Source of the DNA: Quillaja saponaria
Taxonomy: Eukaryota > Streptophyta > Magnoliopsida > Fabales > Quillajaceae
Length of the DNA: 64,000 bases
Assembly (NCBI GenBank): GCA_029379385.1
Contig: CM055614.1
Coordinates: forward strand, 2,170,001 to 2,234,000
Reading direction: 5' to 3'
The translations under genes and the position numbers were made by a program. The notes beneath the pieces were generated by a model. It did no database searches, had not been told where the DNA came from, and worked only from the letters and a program-made list of their open reading frames with translations. The first letter of the stretch is position 1. Each line of letters opens with the position of its first letter. Shown one piece after another: positions 53,301 through 64,000 of the stretch.

Positions 53301-56300
53301 CGAAAAATAAGAGAAGTTAAAAATAAGGTTCAGTCAAATAAGAGAAACACATTGTAATAACAAGGAACCAAAATATTAGTTCTACAGCTACCACAGAAGA
53401 ATCCATAAATATTGCTATTCTAATTGCAACAACCCCAACTTATCTTTCTGCACAAACTTATGTGCAGTTTTGTCCCCCAAACCTTGGGGACAGAGTTATT
53501 AAACATATTACTTCTGCAGCAAAAATAAATCAATAAACTCAGGAAATAATTGTACCGCTTGCAACACAGTTGTGGTGGTAGAAATGGATAACCGTCGTTG
53601 ACTAGGGCCCCCAAGTTTTCCTCTCACGGAAGTGGGTAGAGTTGTGTCCTCCACAGCAAGGCCAGACCAGAATATTGAACAAGACATTTTTGCTAATGAA
53701 ACCAGACCCTCCTGCATACCAGATACAAATTTTGGGGTTTGAGAAGAATCAGGATTCAGTAACAAACTAAATAAGAAGCACACTGTAGAAAAAATTGTAT
53801 AAGCTTCATGTGATTGCTTAACTATACCAATATGAAAAGAAACTTGTTTGCAAAATTTTCATAGGCAGCTTCTGCATGGTCAAACAAGCCAAAATCTGAA
53901 TCTTCAACAACTTTAGTACTCCGCTCAGTAGCTCTTTCCCATAATATTTGAAGCTCCATAACCAAGCTCAAGGTAAGGATCATGAACTTCCCTGGCACAA
54001 ATTCTGAATCATTGTTCTGTTTGGAGATACTAACACTGGCATTTTCGATGAACTGTCAAAGCAAGTATAGACCCAACATCAGGGAAAGAAAATTAGTAGT
54101 TAGAGGAATTGAAGAGGAAAAGATGGTGAAAACAAACCATCAAAATTGGTGACAAATGGCGTTCCTCCCTGATTGCCAGGAAAAGGAGTCTTGTCCATCT
54201 ATTTGCTTCAGATTCCCATGCAATTAAGTCTTCATCATCATAAGTACAAGAAGCATCTGCCAAACGATGACGAGCCATAAACCTTTGTGGAAAGTCATGA
54301 AGGCTCTTCCAGAGCTTCATCTTATCAGAGCAGCAATTGGCACTACAAAGCTTGCTACCACAACCCAAAAGCCACTTTTGTAGTTTTACCCTCAATGAAC
54401 CTGGAAAAGAGTGATCATAAATTCACAACTGAAGACTTGATTGAATATTTAGATGTGAAACATGTTATGAGTTTTGGGCTTGATCTGGATCCTCCCTTCC
54501 TCCCTCCTACCTCACCAAGTAGGAGAGGACATCCTCATCTCCCTCTTCTCTTATTGCGAAGATCTCAGTCTCTCTATCCCCTCCAAAAAGAGAAGAGGGA
54601 AATGAGGGTCCCTCAACTTTGCACAAACAGAGTTGGTAGAAAATCAAGCAGGGAAGTAAGGATAGCTGCAGTAAACAGTAGTTGTCTCACTTACCAAAGC
54701 AATCTGTAGATTCCTGTGGCAATGTCGAAATGAAGAGCAAAAGAATCTCAAGAGGAAAATCAAATGTACACACCACAGAAGCTGCAGCATCCAGGACTTT
54801 ATCACAAACTGGTATATACAAACAAGGTTTCATTTCAGTTATGCTTTGGCTTAAGATTATGGTACTTTAGAAAATCATGTAAAGTCAAATTAACATAATC
54901 TAACCAGATTAAACTAGAGACCTCGCAGACGATAATTGGGGTTGAAATGTTGCTTGCTGCACTCAATAACATAACGCAAAACATCCAACAATTCTGTTGT
55001 ATCATTCTGACTTGACATTCCAGAAGCAAATCCCACTTGATCGTTGCCAAGAAAAGTGTCATGCAACTTTGTTTCTGTGTGATTGTGTGTTTTTCCTCCA
55101 GCAGCAGCTGAAGCAATACATTCAGCAAGCCCCATCAGTCCAGCTCTACCATAAGAATGCCGTTTAGCAGTAGATGCCAAATCACTCAAAAAAACAACCC
55201 GGCTCCTGTAACCGTCTTGGAACATTAAAAACCAAAGGCTAGTGTTTTGCATATTATATGCATAAAAACAAGCAAAAGATAAGATTAAACATCAAATGCA
55301 ACATTTAAAATCATTACCGCTAAGCTCTATGAAGAAAAACATGCCATCTATTATACTCTACAGTATATCCCAAAAAAAGGTTTCAGAAGCACAAGCAAAT
55401 CCAACAAAAATTTAATGCCACGCTAATGTAAATATAGAACTACTGAATTGTTCCAAAAGTAACTTGGAGAACCAAACAGATTGAATCAGTTTTTAACAAT
55501 AAAAAATAAATCCTAAAAAACAAGGTAAAGAAAGAACCAGGCTCAACGAGGTGTGTAAGCCAGACTAACAAGATTTAGTTTTTTGATTTGCATCAGGATA
55601 CACCATTAAAGAGCATGTATCAACATCAGCCGTCCACATAAATTCTAAGTCTCCTCAATAAAGTATTAAATATATAGAAAACCTGGCAAGCACCAGCCTA
55701 AACTATGTCCGGCTACTACTGAGCTCAGAATTCTAAACATACCTCGGATCCAAGAAACTTGTGTATTGCTCTAGAAAACATGCTGCACCTTCAATTGTCC
55801 TTGACAAATAATGTCCTTTCGCACCTGAAAAATATATGTATATGTACATCAAATTAAGAGAAACATGACATTCTATATCACTTAGTGAAAAGTTAAGAAG
55901 AAGCCCTATGTTATCCATAAAAAGTAGTAAGAAAGAGGAGACCTTTCGGCCAGTGTATGAATGGTCCAAAAACATAATAGGATCAAATATGACTGAATAT
56001 TTGGTTTTAGTTTGAAGGAGATGAAGAAAATAAGAACAAACCGAACTCTTTGTGATGTATTGGGTCATTCAACCCTTGCATAAATGGACCAAGAACAAAT
56101 GTTTCTGGCACTGATTTTATGCAATTCTCATAATTCTTCCAATTGATGTCCAAAAATGACTGCATGATTAGGCACCTCACTGCATTATAATGATGGAAGA
56201 AAAAGGAATAAGAACAGTGCAGACCAGAATAATGACTATGCATGGACCAGTTAATTTAGTATTTACAAGCCAGTCAACCAACCTTGAGGATTATCATGAC

Positions 56301-59300
56301 AAAATCCTCGTTCCCACAAAATAGATAACCAATTAAAGATTTCGCTTGATGCTTCAAACTGATTTTGATGAGCTCCATTGGTGGGTCGTCCATAATTAAC
56401 GCGTGAGACAGAAAACTGAAGCAACAAAGATACCTGAACAAAACCATTCATGCTCTAGAATGTGAAATTCCTTAAATTAGGAAACAAGAATATTCATGAA
56501 GCACAATGTGAAGTGAAGTCCCTAAGGACATACACATACTCATATGCTCAACTAAATCTTCAATCCCATACTTATGCTACTGATGAAAATTATAATGCAT
56601 CCTGATATCCTTTACAATTATGGTGTACTATATTCTAGCCATGCCCTAAGTAAGAGGATGCTTGCTGCGCAGAGAAGGGAGCTTTCATGTCCATTACAAA
56701 GTTAATAGTATAAATTAAAGGAAGTAATAACAACAAAATTCTCAACTAGGAGCCTAGGACTAATACAGTATATCTTAATAACATTATGGCAATGCTTCGT
56801 AGCTTACGTATCCTGAAGTGAAAAGGGCAAGAACTAAGTAATTTTAGTTTGATGAATGGTCGTAAAGAACAAGAAGGTAAAGAAACGCTTTCACCTCCCT
56901 TAGTAAAACGAGACATGGGAGGAAGGATAAGTTTGACAAGGGTAAATTAGTCATTTTCACCCAAAAAAAAAAGAGTCATCAAACAACAATTTGTGTTTAA
57001 AATTTCAATTTCAGCTCATTTGTATGGAAACAGGTACCAATAAAACCCTATAGCTTCAATTAAAAAAAAAAAAAAAAGCTTATTTGTTTGGCAAAGTGTA
57101 AATCACAGCTAAATAGATAACTCATCCGAGATAAAATAATAACATGAAAATACAAAATAAACATAACAAAATGAGATAACATACCTGGTGTTTCCAAGCG
57201 GCTTCAACCAAATGAGTTCCATACTCTTCAAGCATCTCATATAGAAGTACAAATGCCTCCCAATACTGCTGGCTGTTTAATGAGGCAGTACTCGAACTTG
57301 AAAGTTTCCCTACACCCAGTGACTTTGCTTCCTTTTCAGCCCACATTTCCCTCTTTGTCATACCATGAGGTACTGATGGCTTTCCACTCATATTCATTTC
57401 CGAAATACTAATGGCAGAATGGTTTCCTCCATGAATTTGCAATGCCAACTTTAGCATTTGTAAACACTGTTTCCTCACTAAGCTCTCCTTGTCAACCTGA
57501 AAGGGTCAGTTTGTTATGAGATCAACCATGTATCAGCAAATCTAAGCAGTCCCATACAAGTTGGTAAACAGATAAAGACTAAATACCAGGCCTCTCTTAA
57601 TTTCATCCCAGAATTCTTTTTCTTCTGTTATGGTATATTCTTCAATTTTTCCAATAATGACAGTGTCTTTGCATTCTTTGTGACAAGAGACTAATGTAAA
57701 ATACAAAGATAGAACATTATAAGCATCTCTTCTCTCTAAAGGACCAAGAGAAAACAGTGTTCTGCAGCATTTCCACATTCTGATAAAATAGAAGTCCCTG
57801 AAAATCCAGTCACATGCATTTAATAATTTAGAAAAGAATGCATGAAAAATGCAGTAAACAACAATGAGTAGTGGATTCTACCTGGTAAGTGTATGTGTCT
57901 TTCCATGAAAGGAGACTGCAAATGAGCGACTAGAAGAAAATGATTTGAATATTATAGGAAGAAGAAAGGCAATAGCAGTGGACCTGTGTTCCAAACTATG
58001 CAAAAGCATCCGTTCAGACATATTACAGAGGTCCCAGACTAAATTACCTAAGAACTTATCTGCATAACAAATAACATTTTCACCCACTGATTCCGAGGTT
58101 GGAGCTCTTTGCTGGCACTGAAGGGAACCTTCCAGGATTGAAGTTAAAATATGGCATGATATAGACAAGGGATAACACCCAGAAGGAGAAATCAAAAGTT
58201 CTTTGTCCATTTGTGAATCATATGAACCCTGGGGAAATGAGCAGCTATTCCATTTAATGATGTCTGATTCTTCATTATGTGGCATGCCCATAGAATGACC
58301 AATGGATCTTAGAAAAAATGGAATTAATGTTGCTTCAACGAATTCCCAGGAATTGGTCTCAATCAGAACATTAATGAATGCTTCTGTAATCTAGTATCAC
58401 AATCATGCAAATCCAACAACACAAGTCAATGGATCACTAATGAGACACCTATAGAAGATAACAACTAGGCTTCTAACAATATACCTGATTAACCATGGCA
58501 GGCTCACATTCATATAGCTTCATAACAAGAGGAAGGAAACTTCTCCACATAAATGATGGTAAGGCACCATAATTGTCCCTGCATACGAATTCTATTCCAC
58601 TCTCTCACAATCAGTATGTTTAGCACCTGTACCTTACTTATAGACAGAAAAAGTGGAAAAAAAAAAAAAAAACTGAATTGTATACATCTTGAAAATCTGT
58701 ATATGAAGCACCTACATACATAGGTACATCCACAGGTACATCCACAAATGCATGTGTGAGTATATATATCAAATATATATTAGATATGTAATTCCTAAAA
58801 GACAGACCCTCCTTGTATATCCATGTCACCCAAAGAAGGTACTCCCCTTTTTATATGGCAGTTTTATTTAATGAAAACAAGAAGAACAAGCTAATTGATA
58901 ACTCACTGGAAGCAAGGATCATACTTTAATACTGAACTGGGAAAACTCACCTATTTTCTTAAGAAGGTGACAAAGTGCACCTACCAATGATGTTAGATGG
59001 TTATATTCATCAGAATCCAACTTCCCTTCCTCCTTGATAACATCCTGCCAAAATCATCAAAAACCAACTAAATGTAAACTTCAACCCAATCCCATACAAG
59101 TACAGAAACATAAAAAATAAGAACTCAGGTGGCAATGACAACGCTTCCACCTTTCAGCTTATAGTTACCACCGTCAATCATGCAATTACGCCTAAAAACT
59201 ACGCCTTTTACATCCTTGGATAGATACGTAACCGGAAACTTCACCGAGAGTATTTATAAACATGTAGTTACTCAGAAGATGGTAATACCTTGATGAGATA

Positions 59301-59465
59301 CGGGAAAGCATCGAGAAGTGACGCGAAAAGCGCCGCCGGAGAACAACCAGTGGACGACAAAATGCAGTCCATCACCGCCGGAATAGCTGACAGAGGTACT
59401 TGCCCAAAGGTCTTGGATAATGAAGCAGTGAGAGTAGTCATGCTTACCACTTCTTTTTCTGACAT
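41306..59465 (-). CDS. TARBP1/SpoU-type RNA 2'-O-ribose methyltransferase, 35 exons
   Basis: Probable tRNA (Gm18) 2'-O-methyltransferase; the human relative is TARBP1 and the Arabidopsis one, by recall, At4g17610. The frame closes at 1,840 aa. Exons (high to low): 59465-59289, 59044-58951, 58591-58485, 58390-57882, 57797-57587, 57496-57185, 56433-56283, 56179-56042, 55824-55743, 55205-54922, 54808-54695, 54400-54138, 54052-53828, 53711-53556, 53282-53145, 53020-52778, 52465-52338, 52066-51943, 50870-50709, 50623-50476, 50387-50287, 50113-49952, 48989-48942, 48817-48710, 48540-48466, 47771-47721, 47520-47377, 47269-47139, 45224-45137, 44584-44525, 44458-44215, 43401-43250, 43082-43012, 42427-42271, 41470-41306. 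An in-frame stop precedes the ATG. Residues 1-1650 are helical, ARM/HEAT-like. The last ~180 form the SPOUT domain: [20 protein letters not shown] (motif 1), [14 protein letters not shown] (motif 2) and [20 protein letters not shown] (motif 3, knot). Exon 3's acceptor is the least certain. Confidence 0.93.
41717..41745. repeat. Perfect 12-bp hairpin in TARBP1-like intron 34
   Basis: ATATAGGTCAAA at 41,717-41,728 pairs exactly with 41,734-41,745 across a 5-base loop. The arms contain back-to-back TTGACC cores. It lies in the last intron, 246 bases before the final exon. Confidence 0.8.
46150..46995. mobile_element. Insertion-like block in TARBP1-like intron 28, with gene-like centre
   Basis: Intron 28 (45,225-47,138) is unusually long. 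Its centre is flanked by GATAC/GTATC-rich sequence (about 46,170-46,280 with ATACCGATATGATACCGGAT, and about 46,920-46,985 with GGCGTATCCGATATTGGTAC), a pattern of near-palindromic dispersed plant repeats. Between them lies a GA microsatellite (46,706-46,722 region) and a more GC-rich stretch that on the minus strand resembles a 5' leader plus start of a gene ([20 protein letters not shown]). That short frame has no recognised relatives. It may be a non-autonomous element with captured host sequence. Exact ends were not found. Confidence 0.4.
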
Positions 59466-61171
59466 ATTCCCAGTGATTTCGGAGAATGAGCAGAACTTTC
59501 AGTGAATGAGCACTCTCTCTTTCCCTTTCGGAGTTGCAGGGAGACGCAACGAAGCTCAATGTCGTTTGCGGCGGATTCGTAGTAAGGTCGTTCAATTCAA
59601 ACGACTGCTCTTCAGTATAAATCCTAGCCAGACTCCTAAAACCCTATTTTTCTTTTTTCCTATTTCTTACAATTTCCTTTGCCTCTGTTTCTTTTCCATA
59701 TATGGTATTACGGTATATATAAGCATGAGTTCGCGAAACGTTTAAACAGGTTGAAGCGTAAGTTCCACGTAGGAATTCTTTTCGACGTAGTTTTTAGGCG
59801 CTTAAAGCGTAAAACCAACGAGCGATTTATAAATTAAAGCTTAAGAACCATGTAAGATTACTCCAAAGATTTTTTAAATACAGCTGAAATATTCTTTTGA
59901 TCTTTTAGTTTATAATAATATTAAATTAATAAAAAATAAAAATTTGTTTCTCCCATAATAACTATCTAATATTTTATTCACTCATACAAATTACACATGT
60001 TTATTAATTAAAAAATTAACTTCTTATAAACTATTTACTATATTAGTTGACTAAATATATAAGAAATGATATAATACAAAATGAAAAATTTTGTAAAAAG
60101 GTAGAAGTAGTATTTGTGAAAAAATATAAAATAAGAAAGAATCATTTACGTTGATTTAGATATATTTATCTGCTATTAATGAATGTCAAAATTAAGAAAT
60201 GTGATTTAATATAGGTAATATGTGTTAAACATGATAAAAAAAATTCGAAACTTATTTAGAAATGGTTATTGAGAATAATATATCTGTAGATATTATTACA
60301 AATAATATATTTGATCGATACTAATCAAAAAATTATTTATATAACTTACCTTAATTAATTTAAAATTTAATTAAGTCAATTATAAACTATTTATTATATT
60401 ATAAAACACACAAACTCATATTTTGTGTAAGATTCAAAAATTTAAAATAATTACTTTAATTTATATGAAAAAAATTACTTGGTACGTGTGTAGACTGCAC
60501 ATGACTAGTTAAATATATATATAATTTTAAACTTATTCATTAATTCTTTAAATTAAATTATTCAATTACAAAAATCTGAATTTCTTAAAATAATCTTAGC
60601 GGATTTGTAAAATACTTCAATTACGAAAAACCTTTTAATCCCCTTTGACTGGAATTATTTATAGTGATGCTTGTCATAAATATCTTTTGACGACAATGCG
60701 AGTTGGCGGCGAAGAAAGACTCGGCATTATAATTTAAAAATTATTCATTAATTTTTTTAATTAAATTATTCATTTAATATACTAAAGACATATTATTATT
60801 AACCATAAATTAAGCTATTAAATTTTTGTTATTAATACTTATTCTTAAAATAATAATATAGTTAAAAAATTAAAGATTTTTTTTACAAAAAATTGCATAA
60901 ACAATTTTATATTCATTAAAGAATTAAAACTTTGTTAATAAAAATTTTATATTTGTTAGAATATAACATGGGTTTTTAATATTTTAAAAATAAAATTAAA
61001 ACTTTTTAATAATTTTCTTTAACCCAAAATAATAAAATCACCTACTCAGAGACTCAGACCAGTTTTTCCTCTTCCTTTCCTCTTCTGCTCTTCATTACTT
61101 AACTGACTCAGCAACCAGTCTGACTATTTCAAGCAAACACTCTGAGCTCAGTTCGCAATCATACCTTCAAA
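59466..61171. other. Divergent promoter region between TARBP1-like and UGLYAH genes
   Basis: The two genes are transcribed away from each other. The first ~250 bases carry the TARBP1-like leader. From about 59,850 to 61,020 the DNA is extremely AT-rich without coding pattern, and a pyrimidine-rich leader precedes the UGLYAH start. Confidence 0.6.
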
Positions 61172-64000
61172 ATGGGGAGTGTCTCCGGTTTCCTCCTCAT
61201 TTCTGTTGCTCTAGGTAAATCTACTCCACATATGTTTCCACGCATCTTTTTCTATAATCTGTTTGGTTCTCGAGAAAATTAAAGCACGAGACTGAACATT
61301 GTTCGTCAATCTCACCTGATCCTATTAAACTTTTTTTTTTTTAAATGTTCTTTTTCTGGGTAGCCAAATGGAAAACAGGTTTTCATCTTTCACTAGTTAA
61401 TTAGTCTGGAAATACAAAATCTTAATGCTTGGTGTCTTTCAGGTTTGCTCAAATTTGCAGTGGCTGATGAAGGGTTTTGCTCTGCATCTTCTATCATTGG
61501 AACTGAATCCAACTGGAAACCTCTGTACTGGAAAGTTGAAAATCCCACACTTTCCCCTTCACATCTAAAAGGTCGGTAATTGAAATTTTGTGTAACACGT
61601 ATACGTGAATGATCGTGGTTGTTCTTTTGAATTAAATTGATTAGTGGCGCAATAGGAATCTATTGGTGGATGAACTTAGGCCCTTAACATGTTTTGCTTT
61701 TAACAGATTTTGGAAGATTTTCTGCATATTCGTAATAATGATAACTTGGAGCACAATTTTTTTATATAAATTTATTATTCAGTTATGATTTATGACCTTG
61801 AGGTGAGTTGTTTATGTGGTTCTTTCTTTTGTATTTTTTGTTTTTGTTTTTTTGTTTTTTTTTTTTTTTTTTCTTTCTTTCAGATTTGCCAGGTTTCACA
61901 CGCAGTGTTTATAAAAGAGATCATGCTTTGATTACACCAGAAAGTCATGTATTCAGCCCATTGCCTGAGTGGTACTCTTGACTTTAATTCCTTGTGTGAT
62001 TTCGTTACTAGGATTTTATGCCTTTTCTGATTTGCATTAAGTTGAAGTCTTGAATTGCTTTGACAGGATTAATACATTAGGAGCATATTTAATCACACCA
62101 GCTATGGGCTCACACTTTGCGATGTACATAGCTAAGTTACAAGGTTTGGTTTTAGACTTTATATAATATGACATATAATTTTACTTAAATATGGTTCATG
62201 CTAAAACTATAAATTAAAAAAAAATTAGATCCCATACTTCATGTTAAATTTGCGAGCCCCTACTAGTTTGAGATTTGACGTTTTGTTGAGTCAAGACACT
62301 TAATGTTGAATTTCAAGAAACAGAAAGTAAATGCCCCGAATAGGCTTCATCTTTGGGAAACCTAGTGATGTTTTGTGACTGCACTCGCCTTTCCTGCAGT
62401 GCATGACATTGTGCTATCCTAGTTAACTCCTATATTTTTCTCTGTTTTCATTTTAAATGTATGATGTATCTAATGATACTACAGTGCATTATCACTTATT
62501 CCCTTTATTCAACCGGATTTGCATTCAAGTTTTATGTAACATACAGCTTTTAAGTTTTTATGGAACTGAATGTCTTGGATTTTTTATTTTTTTTTTATGA
62601 TATATTCTTTCCCTGTGTAGAGAATTCAAGATCTGGACTGCCCCCACATGATACAGAGAGGTTTAGTTTAGTTTCTTTTTAACTATTTCATGATGGCATA
62701 TACCATTTTACAGTTATTTTGGGCTCCAAATTATGCATTTGTTTAACTTTATGATATTTCTGATGTGTTTATCCTACTAGATTCATCTTTGTGGTTCAGG
62801 GTGCTGTGACACTCACCAATGCTTCTGGCATTAGCCTCAAACTGACTGTAAGAATTTTATAATTAATATGTAAGTTTAAGTTGTTCTTCAGTGCAAGATG
62901 AATAAGTTACAAGTAAGATTTATTTTTAATATATGATGCTTGGCAGAAATATGTTGTAATTGGCACTAATTTAGTTACTATGTGTCATGATATTTATAGG
63001 CATATTTTATACTCTGAGCTATGCAGTAATGCAGAGTAGTGTAAATGTAAGCTATAAAAATGTTTGACGCACTGTTTTTTTGTATCACAGGTGGATTCCT
63101 ATGCCTATTTACCTCCAAATTTTGATCCATTCCATCAAATGTGATGCATTTTCCAGTATTGTGGTATTGGAACGGAGGTTTGTTGTATTAGCATTAGTTA
63201 CAATTCATTAGCTGTTTGCTGTCTCAGCCTAATGTGTTGTATCTTCATGGCTTGCAACCTCACAACACAAATTCACCCAACCAATACTAATGAAAGTAGT
63301 TGTCACTTGTTCACTGTATCTGTTACAATTACTAGACAGGAAAGTTGCACCACTTCTTGAATGTATGAGATCATTGTTTTAAAACCAATTGTCAGATTTT
63401 TCCATTTGTTTGCTTTTAAAATAGTAATCAGCTACAGTTGGAAATTGATGACTGCAAGTATTGATATTCTCCTCAACCTATTAGGTTTTCCCCTCTGCAA
63501 AATCTCGTCACTGAGTTGCTTGTTGGTTCAACAGATAAGCAACCACTCCTTGAAACTCCAGGCGAGGTAAATGGTGGAATCTAAATATACTATGAGAAGC
63601 TTTTGCCTTTTCTTTTGTTGAATCGTTATTTACAATTTCATGTTCTATATTGTTAACAGTAGGAAAATGAAATTTACATGCAGTCTCATTTTTGGGCTAT
63701 GAGTTTTGACTTTTGATGAATCATTACTCATTTCTTGACACAATTCCTTCAAGCTGAAATTTTCTTCATCTTTTTTTTTTTTTTCTTTGTGTTCATATAG
63801 TTGTGGACTTTTGTTGCTCTTTTCAATATTGTACTACAGGCACTTGAACTTCGTTTTGAAATATATGTCATTTCAATTCATGTTTTCTGCATCTCCTATC
63901 AGGTTTTTCAACTCAGGAAGCTTCTTCCAACTTCTTTGGCATATGACTTCAATGTCCATGTTAGTTCTATTCAACTTCTCCTGCGGTCCATCTTTTATTT
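61172..64000 (+). CDS. UGLYAH: (S)-ureidoglycine aminohydrolase (cupin), partial, with one-base frameshift
   Basis: Converts S-ureidoglycine to S-ureidoglycolate plus ammonia in purine (allantoate) breakdown, in the endoplasmic reticulum. Exons seen: 61172-61214, 61443-61571, 61884-61971, 62067-62143, 62621-62660, 62781-62847, 63091-63177, 63485-63566, 63903-63959; the rest lies past the window. The signal peptide is MGSVSGFLLISVALGLLKFA. Family motifs are DLPGFTRSVYKRDHALITPE, LITPAMGSHFAMYIAKLQ, ERFIFVVQGAVTLTNASG, VDSYAYLPPNF, VGSTDKQPLLETPGE and FQLRKLLPTSLAYDFNVH. In exon 7 the frame reads LPPNF and then, because of one extra base within 63,124-63,134 (GATCCATTCC), runs to a TGA. One base less would restore the family reading (HSI.C... 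to VVLERR) and the phase needed by exon 8, whose acceptor at 63,484 fits. Either a broken allele or a sequence error. Confidence 0.88.

Noticed and set aside
54287..54709. Plus-strand 140-codon frame
   Set aside because: It overlaps exon 12 of the TARBP1-like gene in antisense and otherwise translates intron; composition is not protein-like.
63401..63490. Loss of the exon 8 splice acceptor in UGLYAH
   Set aside because: At first CTCTGCAAAATC looked like a destroyed acceptor, but TATTAG ending at 63,484 gives an in-phase exon with conserved sequence, so exon 8 is intact.

Overview
The window is nuclear DNA from a flowering plant, most likely a core eudicot. It is AT-rich, carries GT-AG introns throughout, and encodes plant-only families: a GATA factor with a DEUBAD domain, an SUVH methyltransferase, an expansin-like protein, LIL3 and a BDA1-type ankyrin/PGG cluster. 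From memory, the closest Arabidopsis relatives of GATA26, EXLB1, LIL3, the SpoU/TARBP1 methyltransferase and ureidoglycine aminohydrolase all lie on chromosome 4 near At4g17, so the window probably keeps an old syntenic block. No species is claimed.

Left part (1-17 kb): AT-rich flank with a MITE-like element; a GATA26-type transcription factor (+, 8 exons); a decayed, unrecognised gene (-); tRNA-Lys(CUU) (+); an SUVH5/6-type H3K9 methyltransferase (+) whose start codon sits at an exon edge; and an expansin-like B gene (-, 3 exons).

Middle part (17-28.5 kb): a birth-and-death cluster of ankyrin-repeat membrane proteins of the BDA1 immune type. It holds two intact genes, one copy cut short by a nonsense codon, one heavily deleted relict, and at least two orphan leader regions with no gene body. 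Copies 1 and 2 share their upstream DNA, while copies 2 and 3 share their 3' coding DNA, so the array looks mosaic.

Right part (29-64 kb): LIL3 (+, 3 exons), NAD(H)-glutamate dehydrogenase GDH1 (-, 9 exons), a small very basic unknown protein (+, 4 exons including a 15-nt first coding exon), an 18-kb TARBP1/SpoU-type 2'-O-methyltransferase (-, 35 exons, 1,840 aa, reconstructed fully in frame), and the 5' part of ureidoglycine aminohydrolase (+), which carries a one-base frameshift and runs off the window.

Most genes are unrelated housekeeping or regulatory loci. Exon borders were placed by hand from GT-AG signals, phase and family similarity. All multi-exon models below add up to an intact frame unless stated. 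I found no clearly new molecular system; the most informative places are the ankyrin cluster, the decayed gene at 8.9-10.2 kb, the basic unknown protein and the UGLYAH frameshift.
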